A stretch of 47,084 bases of DNA from Flavobacteriales bacterium. GTDB taxonomy: Bacteria; Bacteroidota; Bacteroidia; Flavobacteriales_C; GCA-002722245. The notes under the pieces were generated by a model. That model worked only from the letters and a program-made list of their open reading frames with translations. It was not told the origin of the DNA and ran no database searches. The position numbers were made by a program, and so were the translations under genes. Numbering within the stretch: the first letter of the stretch is position 1; each line of letters begins with the position of its first letter. The DNA is taken from the NCBI GenBank assembly GCA_029251005.1, contig JAQXEE010000074.1, positions 1 to 47,084 on the forward strand, given 5' to 3'. Shown here one piece after another: positions 16,734 through 27,272 of this stretch.

Positions 16734-17471
16734 TTAACCTATATAATACAATAGGAATAACAAATATAGCCACAAAAAATCTAAAAAATGCCAATATATG
16801 GAACTAACTTCTATACCAACAGTATCATTTTTTGTGTATAATCCGGCTAAACTCTTAAATGAAACGACTAGTAATGAGATTATCCCACCCAATAAATGCA
16901 ATAGGTGAAGCCCTGATAATAAATACATGTAACTACTTGCATTATTTTTTGCAGATAATTTAGGGATTATTTCATTTGAGTTATAATCGTCTCGAAGATC
17001 ATAAAATTTACCATCAACATATTTCAATTCATCGCCTTTATGAAAGATGGAGTAATCAACACCATATTCTCCTTTATTTCCATCTATTAAACCTTTAACA
17101 TGAATTGCGTCAACAAAGTTCATCCCTTTATTCATTAAATTATCCCAGCCTGTTAATTGAAACTTTACAAAGGCTAATCCCAGGATAAGAGTGATAATAA
17201 CAAAGATGGATGACACGATTTTCTTTTCTTTTTTTGCCAATTTAACGGCAATAAAGTAGGTGAGGCTACTTATTACTATTATTATTGAGCTTGTATAGAA
17301 TTCTTCAGGAATAGCAATGCTTACCCAAGTAGCATCTCCTTTGGCAACAACATAAGCACTTGAAAATCCAATAAACATCATAACAATTGATGTTATGGCA
17401 ATCCACATCATACTCTTGTGTGTCTTTTTCTTTACGTCTAATCTTTCTTCTTTAGGAATACTGTTAATCAT
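16734..17471 (-). CDS. cytochrome c oxidase subunit III-like (first copy)
   Basis: A 245-residue membrane protein related to subunit III. It has two N-terminal helices (M-M-W-I-A-I-T-S-I-V-M-M-F-I-G-F-S-S-A-Y), a third and fourth, a long hydrophilic loop of about 55 residues (about 130-185, with many Asp/Lys and Y-N-S-N-E), and a C-terminal half with L-L-S-G-L-H-L-L-H-L-L-G-G and Y-W-H-F-L-D-F-L-W-L. The extended periplasmic or cytoplasmic loop is unlike the next copy. It begins 3 bases after ctaB. Two adjacent subunit III genes are a known arrangement in Bacteroidota. Confidence 0.88.
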   Translation of the reverse strand: MINSIPKEERLDVKKKTHKSMMWIAITSIVMMFIGFSSAYVVAKGDATWVSIAIPEEFYTSSIIIVISSLTYFIAVKLAKKEKKIVSSIFVIITLILGLAFVKFQLTGWDNLMNKGMNFVDAIHVKGLIDGNKGEYGVDYSIFHKGDELKYVDGKFYDLRDDYNSNEIIPKLSAKNNASSYMYLLSGLHLLHLLGGIISLLVVSFKSLAGLYTKNDTVGIEVSSIYWHFLDFLWLYLLFLLYYIG

Positions 17472-17474
17472 ATT

Positions 17475-18419
17475 TTAAAAGTATTGATTGGCTAATAACG
17501 CTAATAAAACCAATGGTAAGTAAATAAATGATGCAAACATTAATTTTGTAGCCCATTTCTCCTCCAGAGTTTTAAAAAGCATAAAAGCTGGATGAAGCAT
17601 TATTACACCACATGCTAAAATGATAATACTTGCAGTTAATCCTGCTATTCCAAATGCTGGAAAACATGGTAGCATAGCAATGGGAACCATAAATAAAGTG
17701 TACAATAAAATTTGAAAAGCACTTTTTATGTCTTTACCACCCGCTGAAGGTAATAAGTGGAATCCAGCTTTTTTGTAATCGTCATGACATCTCCAAGCTA
17801 TTGCCCAAAAATGTGGGAATTGCCACATAAATTGTAGGAAGAATAACGATAATGCTGCAGGCGATATATAAATAGGTTCTTGTAAACTTGCCTCACAAGC
17901 TGCCCATCCTATTAAAGGAGGAGCTGCTCCAGGGAATGCACCTACAAAAACGGCCCAAGAAGATTTTTGCTTCATTGGAGTATAAATGAACGAATAGGAT
18001 ATTAAGCTAGCTAATCCTAAAATACCAGTAAGTGGGTTTAGCATGAACCAAAGAATTAAAGTTCCTACTATGCCATTAATTATTGTTATAATCCAAGCTG
18101 CTCTTACTGATAACCTTCCTGTTGGGAGGGGCCTATTTTTCGTTCTTGACATTAATTTGTCAAGATGCCTTTCAAAAATTTGATTAAATCCGTTTGAGCT
18201 CGCTGTAACTAACATTCCTCCAACACATAACCAACCTACTGCAAGCCAATCAAAATCAAAATTTTCTATTTTCTTTTCATAGAACTTTAATGCAGTAACG
18301 TAAGTTACAGAGGCTGAGAAAACAACTAATAATGCAAGACGCATTTTAGTGAAGGCCATAAAATCTTTGAACTTACTTGGGACTTTCTCCTGTTTTATTG
18401 TATCTAAATCTTCCGACAA
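17475..18419 (-). CDS. ctaB: protohaem IX farnesyltransferase (haem O synthase)
   Basis: A 314-residue integral membrane prenyltransferase that adds the farnesyl group to haem B to give haem O for the oxidase. The conserved allylic-substrate region reads N-G-F-N-Q-I-F-E-R-H-L-D-K-L-M-S-R-T-K-N-R-P-L-P (residues about 80-103), in which the first aspartate of the usual N-D-x-x-D is replaced by Gln/Glu, as seen in other Bacteroidota. A second motif lies around Y-T-P-M-K-Q-K-S-S-W-A and P-G-A-A-P-P-L-I-G-W. About eight to nine helices. Its start is a TTG at 18419; no ATG fits before the conserved K-F-K-D-F region. First gene of the oxidase operon. Confidence 0.94.
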   Translation of the reverse strand: MSEDLDTIKQEKVPSKFKDFMAFTKMRLALLVVFSASVTYVTALKFYEKKIENFDFDWLAVGWLCVGGMLVTASSNGFNQIFERHLDKLMSRTKNRPLPTGRLSVRAAWIITIINGIVGTLILWFMLNPLTGILGLASLISYSFIYTPMKQKSSWAVFVGAFPGAAPPLIGWAACEASLQEPIYISPAALSLFFLQFMWQFPHFWAIAWRCHDDYKKAGFHLLPSAGGKDIKSAFQILLYTLFMVPIAMLPCFPAFGIAGLTASIIILACGVIMLHPAFMLFKTLEEKWATKLMFASFIYLPLVLLALLANQYF

Positions 18420-18496
18420 AACCTTTAATAATTACTCATAAAGGTAACGCTTAAAGTTAAATTATGGATGATTATTTTGAAATATAAATAACCAAA

Positions 18497-19174
18497 TTAC
18501 CACATTCCTGCGGTCTGATGTCCACCTAATAAAAAGATCATTTTTATTTCTGGAATCTTTCGTTTATTAAACGACTTATAATACCATTGTAAATGAAGTC
18601 CACCCCACTTGTAAGATTTAGCGTAGAGTTGTTTTTTATTTTCTGAGTCTAATTTTTTTAATATATTTTTTGCGAAGTGAAAATAACTTAGGGGTTGAAT
18701 TTCTTTTCTAGTTTGATTTTTTGTGTTTTTATTTGGACGCTTCCCGTAAAAAAGCTTGAATTCTGATTTAGTTTCTGTTTTCATGATGAAGAAATCTTGT
18801 TTTTTATTGTAATCTAAAGCTTTTTCTTGAGCTGCTATAGGTAGGACTAAGCTTCCTTTAAATCCTGATTTTTTTGTCCGAGAGGAAAGCTGTTTGTTTA
18901 TTTTACGTTCAACTGATGGCGTGTTTTTAAATCTTCTAAATTCCAGTTCATCTTGATAATTTCTGCAGACGTTATTTAGCTCAGCTGAATACTCAAGTGT
19001 ATCGACTCCTTTTTTTCTTCTTTTTTCGTTAACCAACCTAAATACTGTTTGATTAAGAAATTCACCATCTAACGATAGAATTGATAATTTTTCGTTTTTA
19101 GCCTTTGTGTAATCGCTTGATTGTTTTAAGAATCCAGTTGTTAAAACAAGACAAATAATAAGTGTTTTAATCAT
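18497..19174 (-). CDS. secreted protein, weakly CAP/SCP-like
   Basis: A 225-residue protein with a signal peptide (M-I-K-T-L-I-I-C-L-V-L-T-T-G-F-L-K-Q). I do not recognise it with confidence. The stretch F-R-L-V-N-E-K-R-R-K-K-G-V-D-T-L-E-Y-S-A resembles the first helix of CAP/SCP domains, where a small secreted protein starts N-x-x-R-x-x-x-G-x-x-x-L-x-W/Y, but the usual metal-binding histidines are not evident, so a degenerate relative is possible. The rest is very basic and rich in Lys/Asn. It overlaps the LRR gene by 8 bases and is presumably co-expressed and co-secreted with it. Confidence 0.5.
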   Translation of the reverse strand: MIKTLIICLVLTTGFLKQSSDYTKAKNEKLSILSLDGEFLNQTVFRLVNEKRRKKGVDTLEYSAELNNVCRNYQDELEFRRFKNTPSVERKINKQLSSRTKKSGFKGSLVLPIAAQEKALDYNKKQDFFIMKTETKSEFKLFYGKRPNKNTKNQTRKEIQPLSYFHFAKNILKKLDSENKKQLYAKSYKWGGLHLQWYYKSFNKRKIPEIKMIFLLGGHQTAGMW

Positions 19175-21821
19175 TTTTTACTTTTTCAAAAGTGACTTTG
19201 TTACTAATACCCCAAGAACCGCTATATAACTGTCCATTTATTAGTGTGCTAATAGTGTAGATTCCTCTTTCTTTGGGAATCTGTTTTGGTTTACTCCAGA
19301 AACTGTAATTTTTGGTCAAATTGCTAATCAAAACTTTTTGTGGATGAAACCGTTTTCCGTGGATATAGAAAATTGGTTTTTTTAAAGCACCATTATTAAT
19401 CAATAATGGAATTGCCAATTGGTATAAACCTGGTTTAAATATAGTTAATTGTTGATTATTATTTACTTCTGTTTGTGATTGAACTATTTTGTAGTTAGCA
19501 TTTAGTTTTAATAATCTATAGGTTTCTAGTTTAACTTCAAAATCTTCATATTTATTTAAATAAGTGGTGTCCATTTTAAGCCATTTATCCTTTCTCCGAA
19601 GCAAAGATTTTTTGTATTTACGGTATTTCACTTTGTGCCATCGTTGAATTTTATGTGCTTTGTAAACCGATAAAAAAGGAAGGGCTTGTACCGAGAAGGT
19701 ATCGCGTCCTTGAATAAATTGAATTAAATAATTGTCCTCATTAGGATTCGGGAAAATACGAATGTCTTTTATATCAAGTACATATCCCTTTAAAGTACTG
19801 TATCTATTTAGTTTCTCAGCCTTAGCTTCATCTGATAAAAAATATATTTTTTTTAAGTCTCTTTCCAAACTATCGCCTACATATCTCCATTTTATTCCTT
19901 TGTAATTTTTTAATTCAGGATACCCTTTAATTTTATCACCAAATGGATTTAGTAATTGCTCTCGGTATCCATATTCAGGAGTTATTTCAAAATTAAGACG
20001 TAATTTATTCTTCCTTTTTCTGCGCTGGAGTTTAATAAAGACCTTGGAAACTTTTAATTTATAATCCATTCTTGGTATGTCTGGGTAGTATTCACATTCT
20101 GATTCTACAATTGTGGGTTGAGTGTTTGAACAAATATCATTTTTGTGATTAAGCCGTTCCCATTTTTGTTTGTAGTTATGGAAATAATACTTGTTTAAAG
20201 TATATCTTTTTTTGAATTTTGGTTCTATAATAATCGGTTTGTCGGATTTTATATAAACTTCTACACTATCTTGAAATGCATGTAATTCGATAGCATATTT
20301 TACATCAGAAACCTGATTAGTAGGTAAAAAGGTAGGATATTTTGTTTTGGCAAAATCAGCAGGTTTTATAATTTCTTTAATTTCTAATCGCACATCGTCT
20401 TTAACAATTAAGTTTCCCGTTTTAATAAATGCTTCAGGCTGAATTTCAATTTTAGTTCCTGATGGTAATGTGAAAATATCTCCAACTTCAGTATATATCA
20501 TTCGTTTCACGTTACTATTTGGTTGAATATATCGCCAGTTTTTAATTTCCTCGTCCGCATATAAAATGGTATTGTACGTTAATCCAATTATCGTCTTTGG
20601 TTTTTCCCATGTAATTTTATTTTTTGGAATTTTATTTCCAACTAGATTTAAAAGTCTGAGTTTTGGAAAGGATTTAGGTTGAATAGGTATATACGTGATT
20701 CCGCAATTATTAATGAAGATTTGTTCGAGATATTTAGAGGCGCCAATTTTCCAGTTTGATTGTCCAAATAAACAATTGTTAATATAAAGTGACTTTAATT
20801 TTTTTGCTTTTCCAACATGATTAAAGATGGTAGATGGATTTGAAAATCTACAGTTTCTAAAATGTAATGCATTTCCCCTGAACTTCGAAAATGAGCTTGA
20901 AAGCTTTTCAAAACATGCGTTATCAATTATTAAAGTTTGTATACTTTTAAGTTTAAAGATGTTGTAAGGTATTGTAGTTAGGTCTTGATGTCCAATTTTT
21001 AATTCTTTAATCGTTTTTTGAGCTCCTTTAATTGATTCAATAAATTCAGATATTTTTAAATTTTCACACCCTCTTAAATCTATTTTAGTCAACTGATTTA
21101 AGGCATTAAAGCTTTCAGGGAAATGATTAATAGAGCTATTAATTAGAATGATTTCTTCCAAAAAGGACAGTTTATCTATTTCAGAGGGAAGACTTTTTAT
21201 TCCTGACAGGTTTATAGATCGGAGATTTTTTAACAGGGCTAAACTGTAATAGTTGTATTTATTTTCACCTGCTGGATTGTAGCTGATATCTAGATTTGTT
21301 AAGGAATTCATGAATACGATTGAACTTGGGAGAGTGTCAATACAATTGTGTGAAATATCAAATTTCTCAAGACGTAAATATTCAAAAATAGGTGGGAGGT
21401 ACTTGATGTGATTATCTGATATTTCAACATCAACAAGCTTAGGAAGCCTACGTATTGAAACAGGTAAGTAAAACATGTTACAATGACTAGCCGAAATTTT
21501 CTTAAGATTGGGAAAAGCACTAATGATTGAGAAGGCTTGTTTAATGTTTAATCGACGGTTTCCATTTATATTAATTTCCTCCAAGTTTTCTAGCTCAGTT
21601 AACCATGTTGGAAGAAACGTGATTTGGTTGTTTTTAATCCAGAGCTTTTTGATTTTTTTACAAGAGCGAACAGAAAAAGGGATGTCAACCAGCCTTTCGT
21701 TCGATAAATTTAAAAATTCAATTCTATTGGCGCTTTTTTCAATATCCTTTAGGTGGTATTCTTTCTGTGTGAAACCAAAGAAAAATGAGCAGGATAATAG
21801 GAAGATTATACATAAACGCAT
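19167..21821 (-). CDS. secreted leucine-rich repeat protein
   Basis: A long exported protein (884 residues from the ATG at 21821; a TTG nine codons upstream is less likely since the ATG directly begins the signal peptide M-R-L-C-I-I-F-L-L-S-C-S-F-F-F-G-F-T-Q). Residues about 30-400 contain leucine-rich repeats of about 23 residues (for example I-K-K-L-W-I-K-N-N-Q-I, L-P-x-x-L-x-x-L-x-x-L). The C-terminal half is a lysine- and beta-rich region of unknown fold with Y-D-F-E-type segments and no repeat. LRR units usually bind proteins; the partner here is unknown. It overlaps the downstream CAP-like gene by 8 bases. Confidence 0.8.
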   Translation of the reverse strand: MRLCIIFLLSCSFFFGFTQKEYHLKDIEKSANRIEFLNLSNERLVDIPFSVRSCKKIKKLWIKNNQITFLPTWLTELENLEEININGNRRLNIKQAFSIISAFPNLKKISASHCNMFYLPVSIRRLPKLVDVEISDNHIKYLPPIFEYLRLEKFDISHNCIDTLPSSIVFMNSLTNLDISYNPAGENKYNYYSLALLKNLRSINLSGIKSLPSEIDKLSFLEEIILINSSINHFPESFNALNQLTKIDLRGCENLKISEFIESIKGAQKTIKELKIGHQDLTTIPYNIFKLKSIQTLIIDNACFEKLSSSFSKFRGNALHFRNCRFSNPSTIFNHVGKAKKLKSLYINNCLFGQSNWKIGASKYLEQIFINNCGITYIPIQPKSFPKLRLLNLVGNKIPKNKITWEKPKTIIGLTYNTILYADEEIKNWRYIQPNSNVKRMIYTEVGDIFTLPSGTKIEIQPEAFIKTGNLIVKDDVRLEIKEIIKPADFAKTKYPTFLPTNQVSDVKYAIELHAFQDSVEVYIKSDKPIIIEPKFKKRYTLNKYYFHNYKQKWERLNHKNDICSNTQPTIVESECEYYPDIPRMDYKLKVSKVFIKLQRRKRKNKLRLNFEITPEYGYREQLLNPFGDKIKGYPELKNYKGIKWRYVGDSLERDLKKIYFLSDEAKAEKLNRYSTLKGYVLDIKDIRIFPNPNEDNYLIQFIQGRDTFSVQALPFLSVYKAHKIQRWHKVKYRKYKKSLLRRKDKWLKMDTTYLNKYEDFEVKLETYRLLKLNANYKIVQSQTEVNNNQQLTIFKPGLYQLAIPLLINNGALKKPIFYIHGKRFHPQKVLISNLTKNYSFWSKPKQIPKERGIYTISTLINGQLYSGSWGISNKVTFEKVKND

Positions 21822-21922
21822 CACCTTGCAAAATAATAAGGGGATCAAAGCATATTTCGATTATCTACTATAGCTATTCCATAATCGAATGTTAACTTCT
21901 TAATAAAGCTTACCTTTAAACT

Positions 21923-23050
21923 ATGGCTGGAGTATATATTCACATACCTTTTTGTAAACAAGCGTGTCACTATTGTAATTTTTATTTTTCAACAACATTT
22001 GAGAAATATAGAAGCGAACTAGTTGCGGCCTTAGTGCAAGAAATGAAATTGAAAAGTTTGCTTTTTAAAGGGAAAGAAGTTGAAACTATATACTTTGGAG
22101 GAGGAACACCTTCGTTATTGATAGAAGAAGAGTTTAGGACAATATTTAACGGTTTAAAAGAATCGTTTAAAATTGGTAAAGTTGAAGAAGTTACAATAGA
22201 GGCAAACCCTGATGATGTAACTGTAGAGAATTTAGCGATTTGGCAGTCTTATGGAATTAATAGGATTAGTTTAGGTGTTCAATCTTTTTTTGAAGATGAT
22301 TTGGAACAAATGAATAGAAGTCATTCTTCTAAACAAGCGCACAACGCAATTAAACGAATTAAGGAAAGCGGAATAGATAATTATTCAGTTGATTTTATGT
22401 TCGCACTTCCTTTACTGTCCAATGAACAATTAGAGAAAAACCTTCAAATAGCTATAGACTATAAAGTCCCTCATGTTTCTTGTTATAATCTTACCATAAA
22501 AGAGCAAACGGCTTTGATGGCTTTAATTAAAAAAGGTAAAATTGAAGATTTGAGTGAGGAGAAATCAATTCAGCAATTTAAAATTGTAATGAATCGATTG
22601 GGTTCGAATCGGTATCATCAATATGAAATTTCTAATTATGCTTTAGAAGGATATCAAAGTAAGCACAATTCGTCTTATTGGTATCAAAAACCTTATTTAG
22701 GAATAGGACCTTCGGCACATAGTTTTTATGAGAGTAAAAGGTCTTTTAATATTTCTAGCATTAGTAAATACATAAAATTATTAGGTGAAGGAAAAGATTA
22801 TTTTGAAGTTGAAGAATTGACTGAGAAAGAGTTTTTTAATGAGTTTATTATGACGCGCTTAAGGACTTCAAAGGGTCTTGATAGGCGTGATCTTGAAATT
22901 ATTTTCCCGAAATTTGTAGATGCATTTAAAGAAAAAACATCTAATTATTTAAGGGGAGGGCAGCTTGCTTTTTTTGGAGATGAATATAGATTAACACCAG
23001 AAGGTAAATTAATGGCTGATTATATTACCAGTGAATTTTTCGAGGTTTGA
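21923..23050 (+). CDS. hemW: radical SAM haem chaperone HemW
   Basis: A 375-residue radical SAM protein of the HemN/HemW family. The iron-sulfur motif is C11-K-Q-A-C15-H-Y-C18-N-F20, with Phe where true coproporphyrinogen oxidases (HemN) carry a fourth Cys; this points to HemW, a haem-binding chaperone, and not HemN. Further matches are T-I-Y-F-G-G-G-T-P-S-L, I-E-A-N-P-D-D, N-R-I-S-L-G-V-Q-S-F and the HemW-type C-terminal region (L-R-T-S-K-G-L-D). It stands next to, but not in one unit with, the oxidase genes and may serve haem supply to them; this is inference. Confidence 0.9.
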   Translation: MAGVYIHIPFCKQACHYCNFYFSTTFEKYRSELVAALVQEMKLKSLLFKGKEVETIYFGGGTPSLLIEEEFRTIFNGLKESFKIGKVEEVTIEANPDDVTVENLAIWQSYGINRISLGVQSFFEDDLEQMNRSHSSKQAHNAIKRIKESGIDNYSVDFMFALPLLSNEQLEKNLQIAIDYKVPHVSCYNLTIKEQTALMALIKKGKIEDLSEEKSIQQFKIVMNRLGSNRYHQYEISNYALEGYQSKHNSSYWYQKPYLGIGPSAHSFYESKRSFNISSISKYIKLLGEGKDYFEVEELTEKEFFNEFIMTRLRTSKGLDRRDLEIIFPKFVDAFKEKTSNYLRGGQLAFFGDEYRLTPEGKLMADYITSEFFEV

Positions 23051-23104
23051 GAGAATAAATTTTAAGAAAAAATAAGATTTCTTAGAGTTTATAGTTAGAG
23101 CCAA

Positions 23105-23719
23105 TTATATTTTTAATTTTTTTCTTAGAGCAAAGTATAGTAACAAAGTAGTAAGTACACCGAGTAAAGATCCTGCAACAATATCCATTAAGAAATGAAA
23201 AGATAGGTATGTTCTTGAGAATCCAATTAGGCACGCTATTATCATATAAGCAATTCCTAGTTTCTTGTTTTTAGTTAGTAACGATAATCCTAAAAATATA
23301 CAAAAAGCAGTTGTAGTGTGTCCGCTAGGGAAACTGTAATACGCTGGCATCTCAATATCTGGCAGCCAGTTATAACCGGGGTGTCTAACAATTTCTTTTT
23401 CACCATGAGGACGATCTAATTGGTCAAACACTAATCTTTTAAAGAATTGCACCAGTAGCGTAGAAACTAGGTAAATTATCCCAATGAATAATGACTTTCT
23501 CCAACTGTAAATAACCAATCCAATTAATAATGGAATAGTAAACCAGCCTTCAGCTAAATGCGTGAAAAATAAAAAGATATTATTGGCTACGGGGTGGAAA
23601 AACTGATTGATATAAATCTGAATGTCATATTTGGAATATAACAAGGCTGGGATTAATCCGGCGATAAAAAAGAGAGCAAAAATACCTAATGCTCCAAGAT
23701 TTTTTCTAACTACATTCAC
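23105..23719 (-). CDS. PAP2 family membrane phosphatase
   Basis: A 204-residue integral membrane protein with six hydrophobic segments and all three PAP2 motifs: K94-R-L-V-F-D-Q-L-D-R103-P (with a spacing two residues longer than the classical K-x6-R-P), P131-S-G-H134, and S168-R-x5-H175-x3-D179. It probably dephosphorylates lipid phosphates such as undecaprenyl pyrophosphate or phosphatidate at the periplasmic face. The substrate cannot be read from sequence. It converges on hemW. Confidence 0.9.
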   Translation of the reverse strand: MNVVRKNLGALGIFALFFIAGLIPALLYSKYDIQIYINQFFHPVANNIFLFFTHLAEGWFTIPLLIGLVIYSWRKSLFIGIIYLVSTLLVQFFKRLVFDQLDRPHGEKEIVRHPGYNWLPDIEMPAYYSFPSGHTTTAFCIFLGLSLLTKNKKLGIAYMIIACLIGFSRTYLSFHFLMDIVAGSLLGVLTTLLLYFALRKKLKI

Positions 23720-23774
23720 TCTTACAAAAATAACCCGTTAAATAATATAATAAACATAAAGGCAGATTTTATTT

Positions 23775-24514
23775 TTAATAAATAACTCTTAATGAGAGAC
23801 TATGGGCATAGTTGTAGATTCTATTTTGTTTTTTTTGCCCAACTACATTAAATTCCCCTTGATAATATACTCCCATTTTCATTCCCCACTTTGGAACTAT
23901 ATACCCTATTTCATAATTAGGATTAAATAATTTTAAGACAGATCCATTATAGTTTTGAATTGGTCTATTGTCAGGTGTTTCTCCCGAAAATCTATCAAAA
24001 TGGCTGTTTAATAAGTTCGAGTAAATTGGAATTTGAAAATTTAAATCAATTCTTTTTTTTTTAGGTTACAAGAATTTAAGCTTGAAATTCCAACAGAGGA
24101 CTGGTTTTGCCAAATTAAATTCTTTTTGTCAATTTTAGGAAAAAAATTTAACTGGAATGAATTTTCAGTATAAACACCAAAGTAATGCTTTGATTTTTTG
24201 GTCCCGAAGGCCTTGAAGTTAATTTCATATGATACATCAATACTTGTTGCTGCTGAAATGTATGGAACATCTAACTCAAGTTCTCTATTAGAATTGGCTA
24301 TTTGAAATTGAAACTTTTGTTTTGCTTGCTTACCAAACTCATGGCTATAACCTCCATAAAAATATCTTCCAGAGTGGATATGAAAATCGTGGGATGTAAG
24401 ATTGTAAACTTTATATCCAGAACCCAATTTTATACTTTTCTCTCCAGCGAATAAAGCTGAAATAGAAAGGAATAGAATTCCTGTGAATACGATATTTTTT
24501 TTAATTTTTTTCAA
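23775..24514 (-). pseudogene. outer-membrane-like protein with a frameshift at A10
   Basis: The gene starts at TTG 24514 (M-K-K-I-K-K-N-I-V-F-T-G-I-L-F-L-S-I-S-A-L-F-A, a good signal peptide). The first frame stops at 24041 (157 residues) just after a run of ten A residues (24053-24062 on the plus strand as T). Adding one A at the run opens a second frame that continues without stops to 23775 and ends L-R-V-I-Y, a barrel-like end. The downstream part contains coherent sequence such as K-W-G-M-K-M-G-V-Y-Y-Q-G-E-F. The repaired protein would have about 246 residues. It could be a sequencing error, a true pseudogene, or a phase-variable gene. Function unknown. Confidence 0.75.
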
Positions 24515-24812
24515 TTGGTTAAACGATTTGGCCTTACTTTAATTACGGGATAGTATATGAATTGTTTCTGAATTCAAAAGGAGTTTTTGAACACAGTAAA
24601 AAAAGATTCTATTAATTCAATTTTTTTTTTACTGTGTCTAAAAAAAAACTAAAGCTTTGTTGTTCGCTAAATGCTTTTTTAAAAGTGAAACATACATCAT
24701 TATTAAAATGAATTGAACTCTGTTTTTTATTCCCCCCTTTTGTAAGTAATTAGCATTACGCAGAAATTAGTCTTTCTCATGTACAGTTTAGATTTTTTTA
24801 TTGTTTTAACAT
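24515..24812. other. intergenic region with a 14-bp inverted repeat
   Basis: About 300 bases, very AT-rich, without a gene. It holds a perfect inverted repeat: ACACAGTAAAAAAA (24591-24604) and its complement TTTTTTTACTGTGT (24624-24637), with a 19-base loop. It is not followed by a T run on either strand and so is not a classical terminator. No other element was found. The groEL terminator lies just to the right. Confidence 0.6.
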
Positions 24813-24844
24813 AAAAAAAGCTCGAATAAATCGAGCTTTTTTTT
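24813..24844 (-). terminator. intrinsic terminator of groESL
   Basis: On the minus strand, GCTCGA and TCGAGC pair around a TTTAT loop, extended by complementary A and T runs, with seven T residues as tail. It starts 16 bases after the groEL stop codon. Confidence 0.93.
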
Positions 24845-24859
24845 AATAGATTGGTCTAA

Positions 24860-26787
<1,928 letters not shown>

Positions 26788-26917
26788 TTACAAATAATTA
26801 TAAGATTAAATATATTAATTTCTTCTTTTGGTTTAACACTTTACGTGCCATTCGAATTATGGAACGAAAATACACTTTTTATGTGTCATTATAACAGAAT
26901 ACAGATGCCCAAAAACA

Positions 26918-26952
26918 AAAATTGTCAGCACTGATGACAGGCTGACAATTTT
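26918..26952 (-). terminator. terminator after secG
   Basis: A perfect 12-bp inverted repeat (AAAATTGTCAGC and GCTGACAATTTT) with an 11-base loop; on the minus strand the stem is followed by TGTTTTTGGG. It lies 17 bases after the secG stop codon, so it separates the miaB-secG unit from groESL. Confidence 0.85.
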
Positions 26953-26969
26953 AAATATATTGTGTAAGG

Positions 26970-27263
26970 TTATTCTTCTACTTCTTCGCTATCTGAGACT
27001 TGTTCTACTTGCGTTGGCGCATCTCCTAAGTCTTTGTCAGATCCGCCTGAGATAGATTTTGTCGAAATAATACAAAGTATTGCTAAAGCACCAATTAAGT
27101 ACCATGTTACCTTTTCTATAATTTCTGTTGTTTTTTTAGCACCGAAAGATTGATTTTGTGATGCTAGATTAGCATCTAAACCACCCCCTTTACTATTCTG
27201 TATTATTACTACTAAAATCAATAGTACCGCAATAATTATGATTAAAACACTTAATAAAGCCAT
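26970..27263 (-). CDS. secG: preprotein translocase subunit SecG
   Basis: A 97-residue membrane protein of the Sec translocase. It has an N-terminal transmembrane segment (L-S-V-L-I-I-I-I-A-V-L-L-I-L-V-V-I-I-Q), the conserved Q-N-S-K-G-G-G-L, a second segment (W-Y-L-I-G-A-L-A-I-L-C-I-I), and an acidic C-terminal tail (D-S-E-E-V-E-E). It supports protein export by SecYEG/SecA in the inner membrane. It is the last gene of the miaB unit, 9 bases after the TPR-like gene. Confidence 0.93.
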   Translation of the reverse strand: MALLSVLIIIIAVLLILVVIIQNSKGGGLDANLASQNQSFGAKKTTEIIEKVTWYLIGALAILCIISTKSISGGSDKDLGDAPTQVEQVSDSEEVEE

Positions 27264-27272
27264 ATCTGTATA

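Noticed and set aside
15977-17471. Tandem subunit III genes as an assembly duplication
   Set aside because: The two proteins are strongly diverged, one has a long extra loop, and the pair is normal in this phylum.
23051-23104. Hairpin TAAGAAA/TTTCTTA as shared terminator of hemW and the PAP2 gene
   Set aside because: The stem is only 7 AT-rich bases and there is no clear T tail on either strand.
26788-26917. CIRCE operator upstream of groES
   Set aside because: No TTAGCACTC-N9-GAGTGCTAA is present. A TTTAACACTTT stretch is too far from the consensus.
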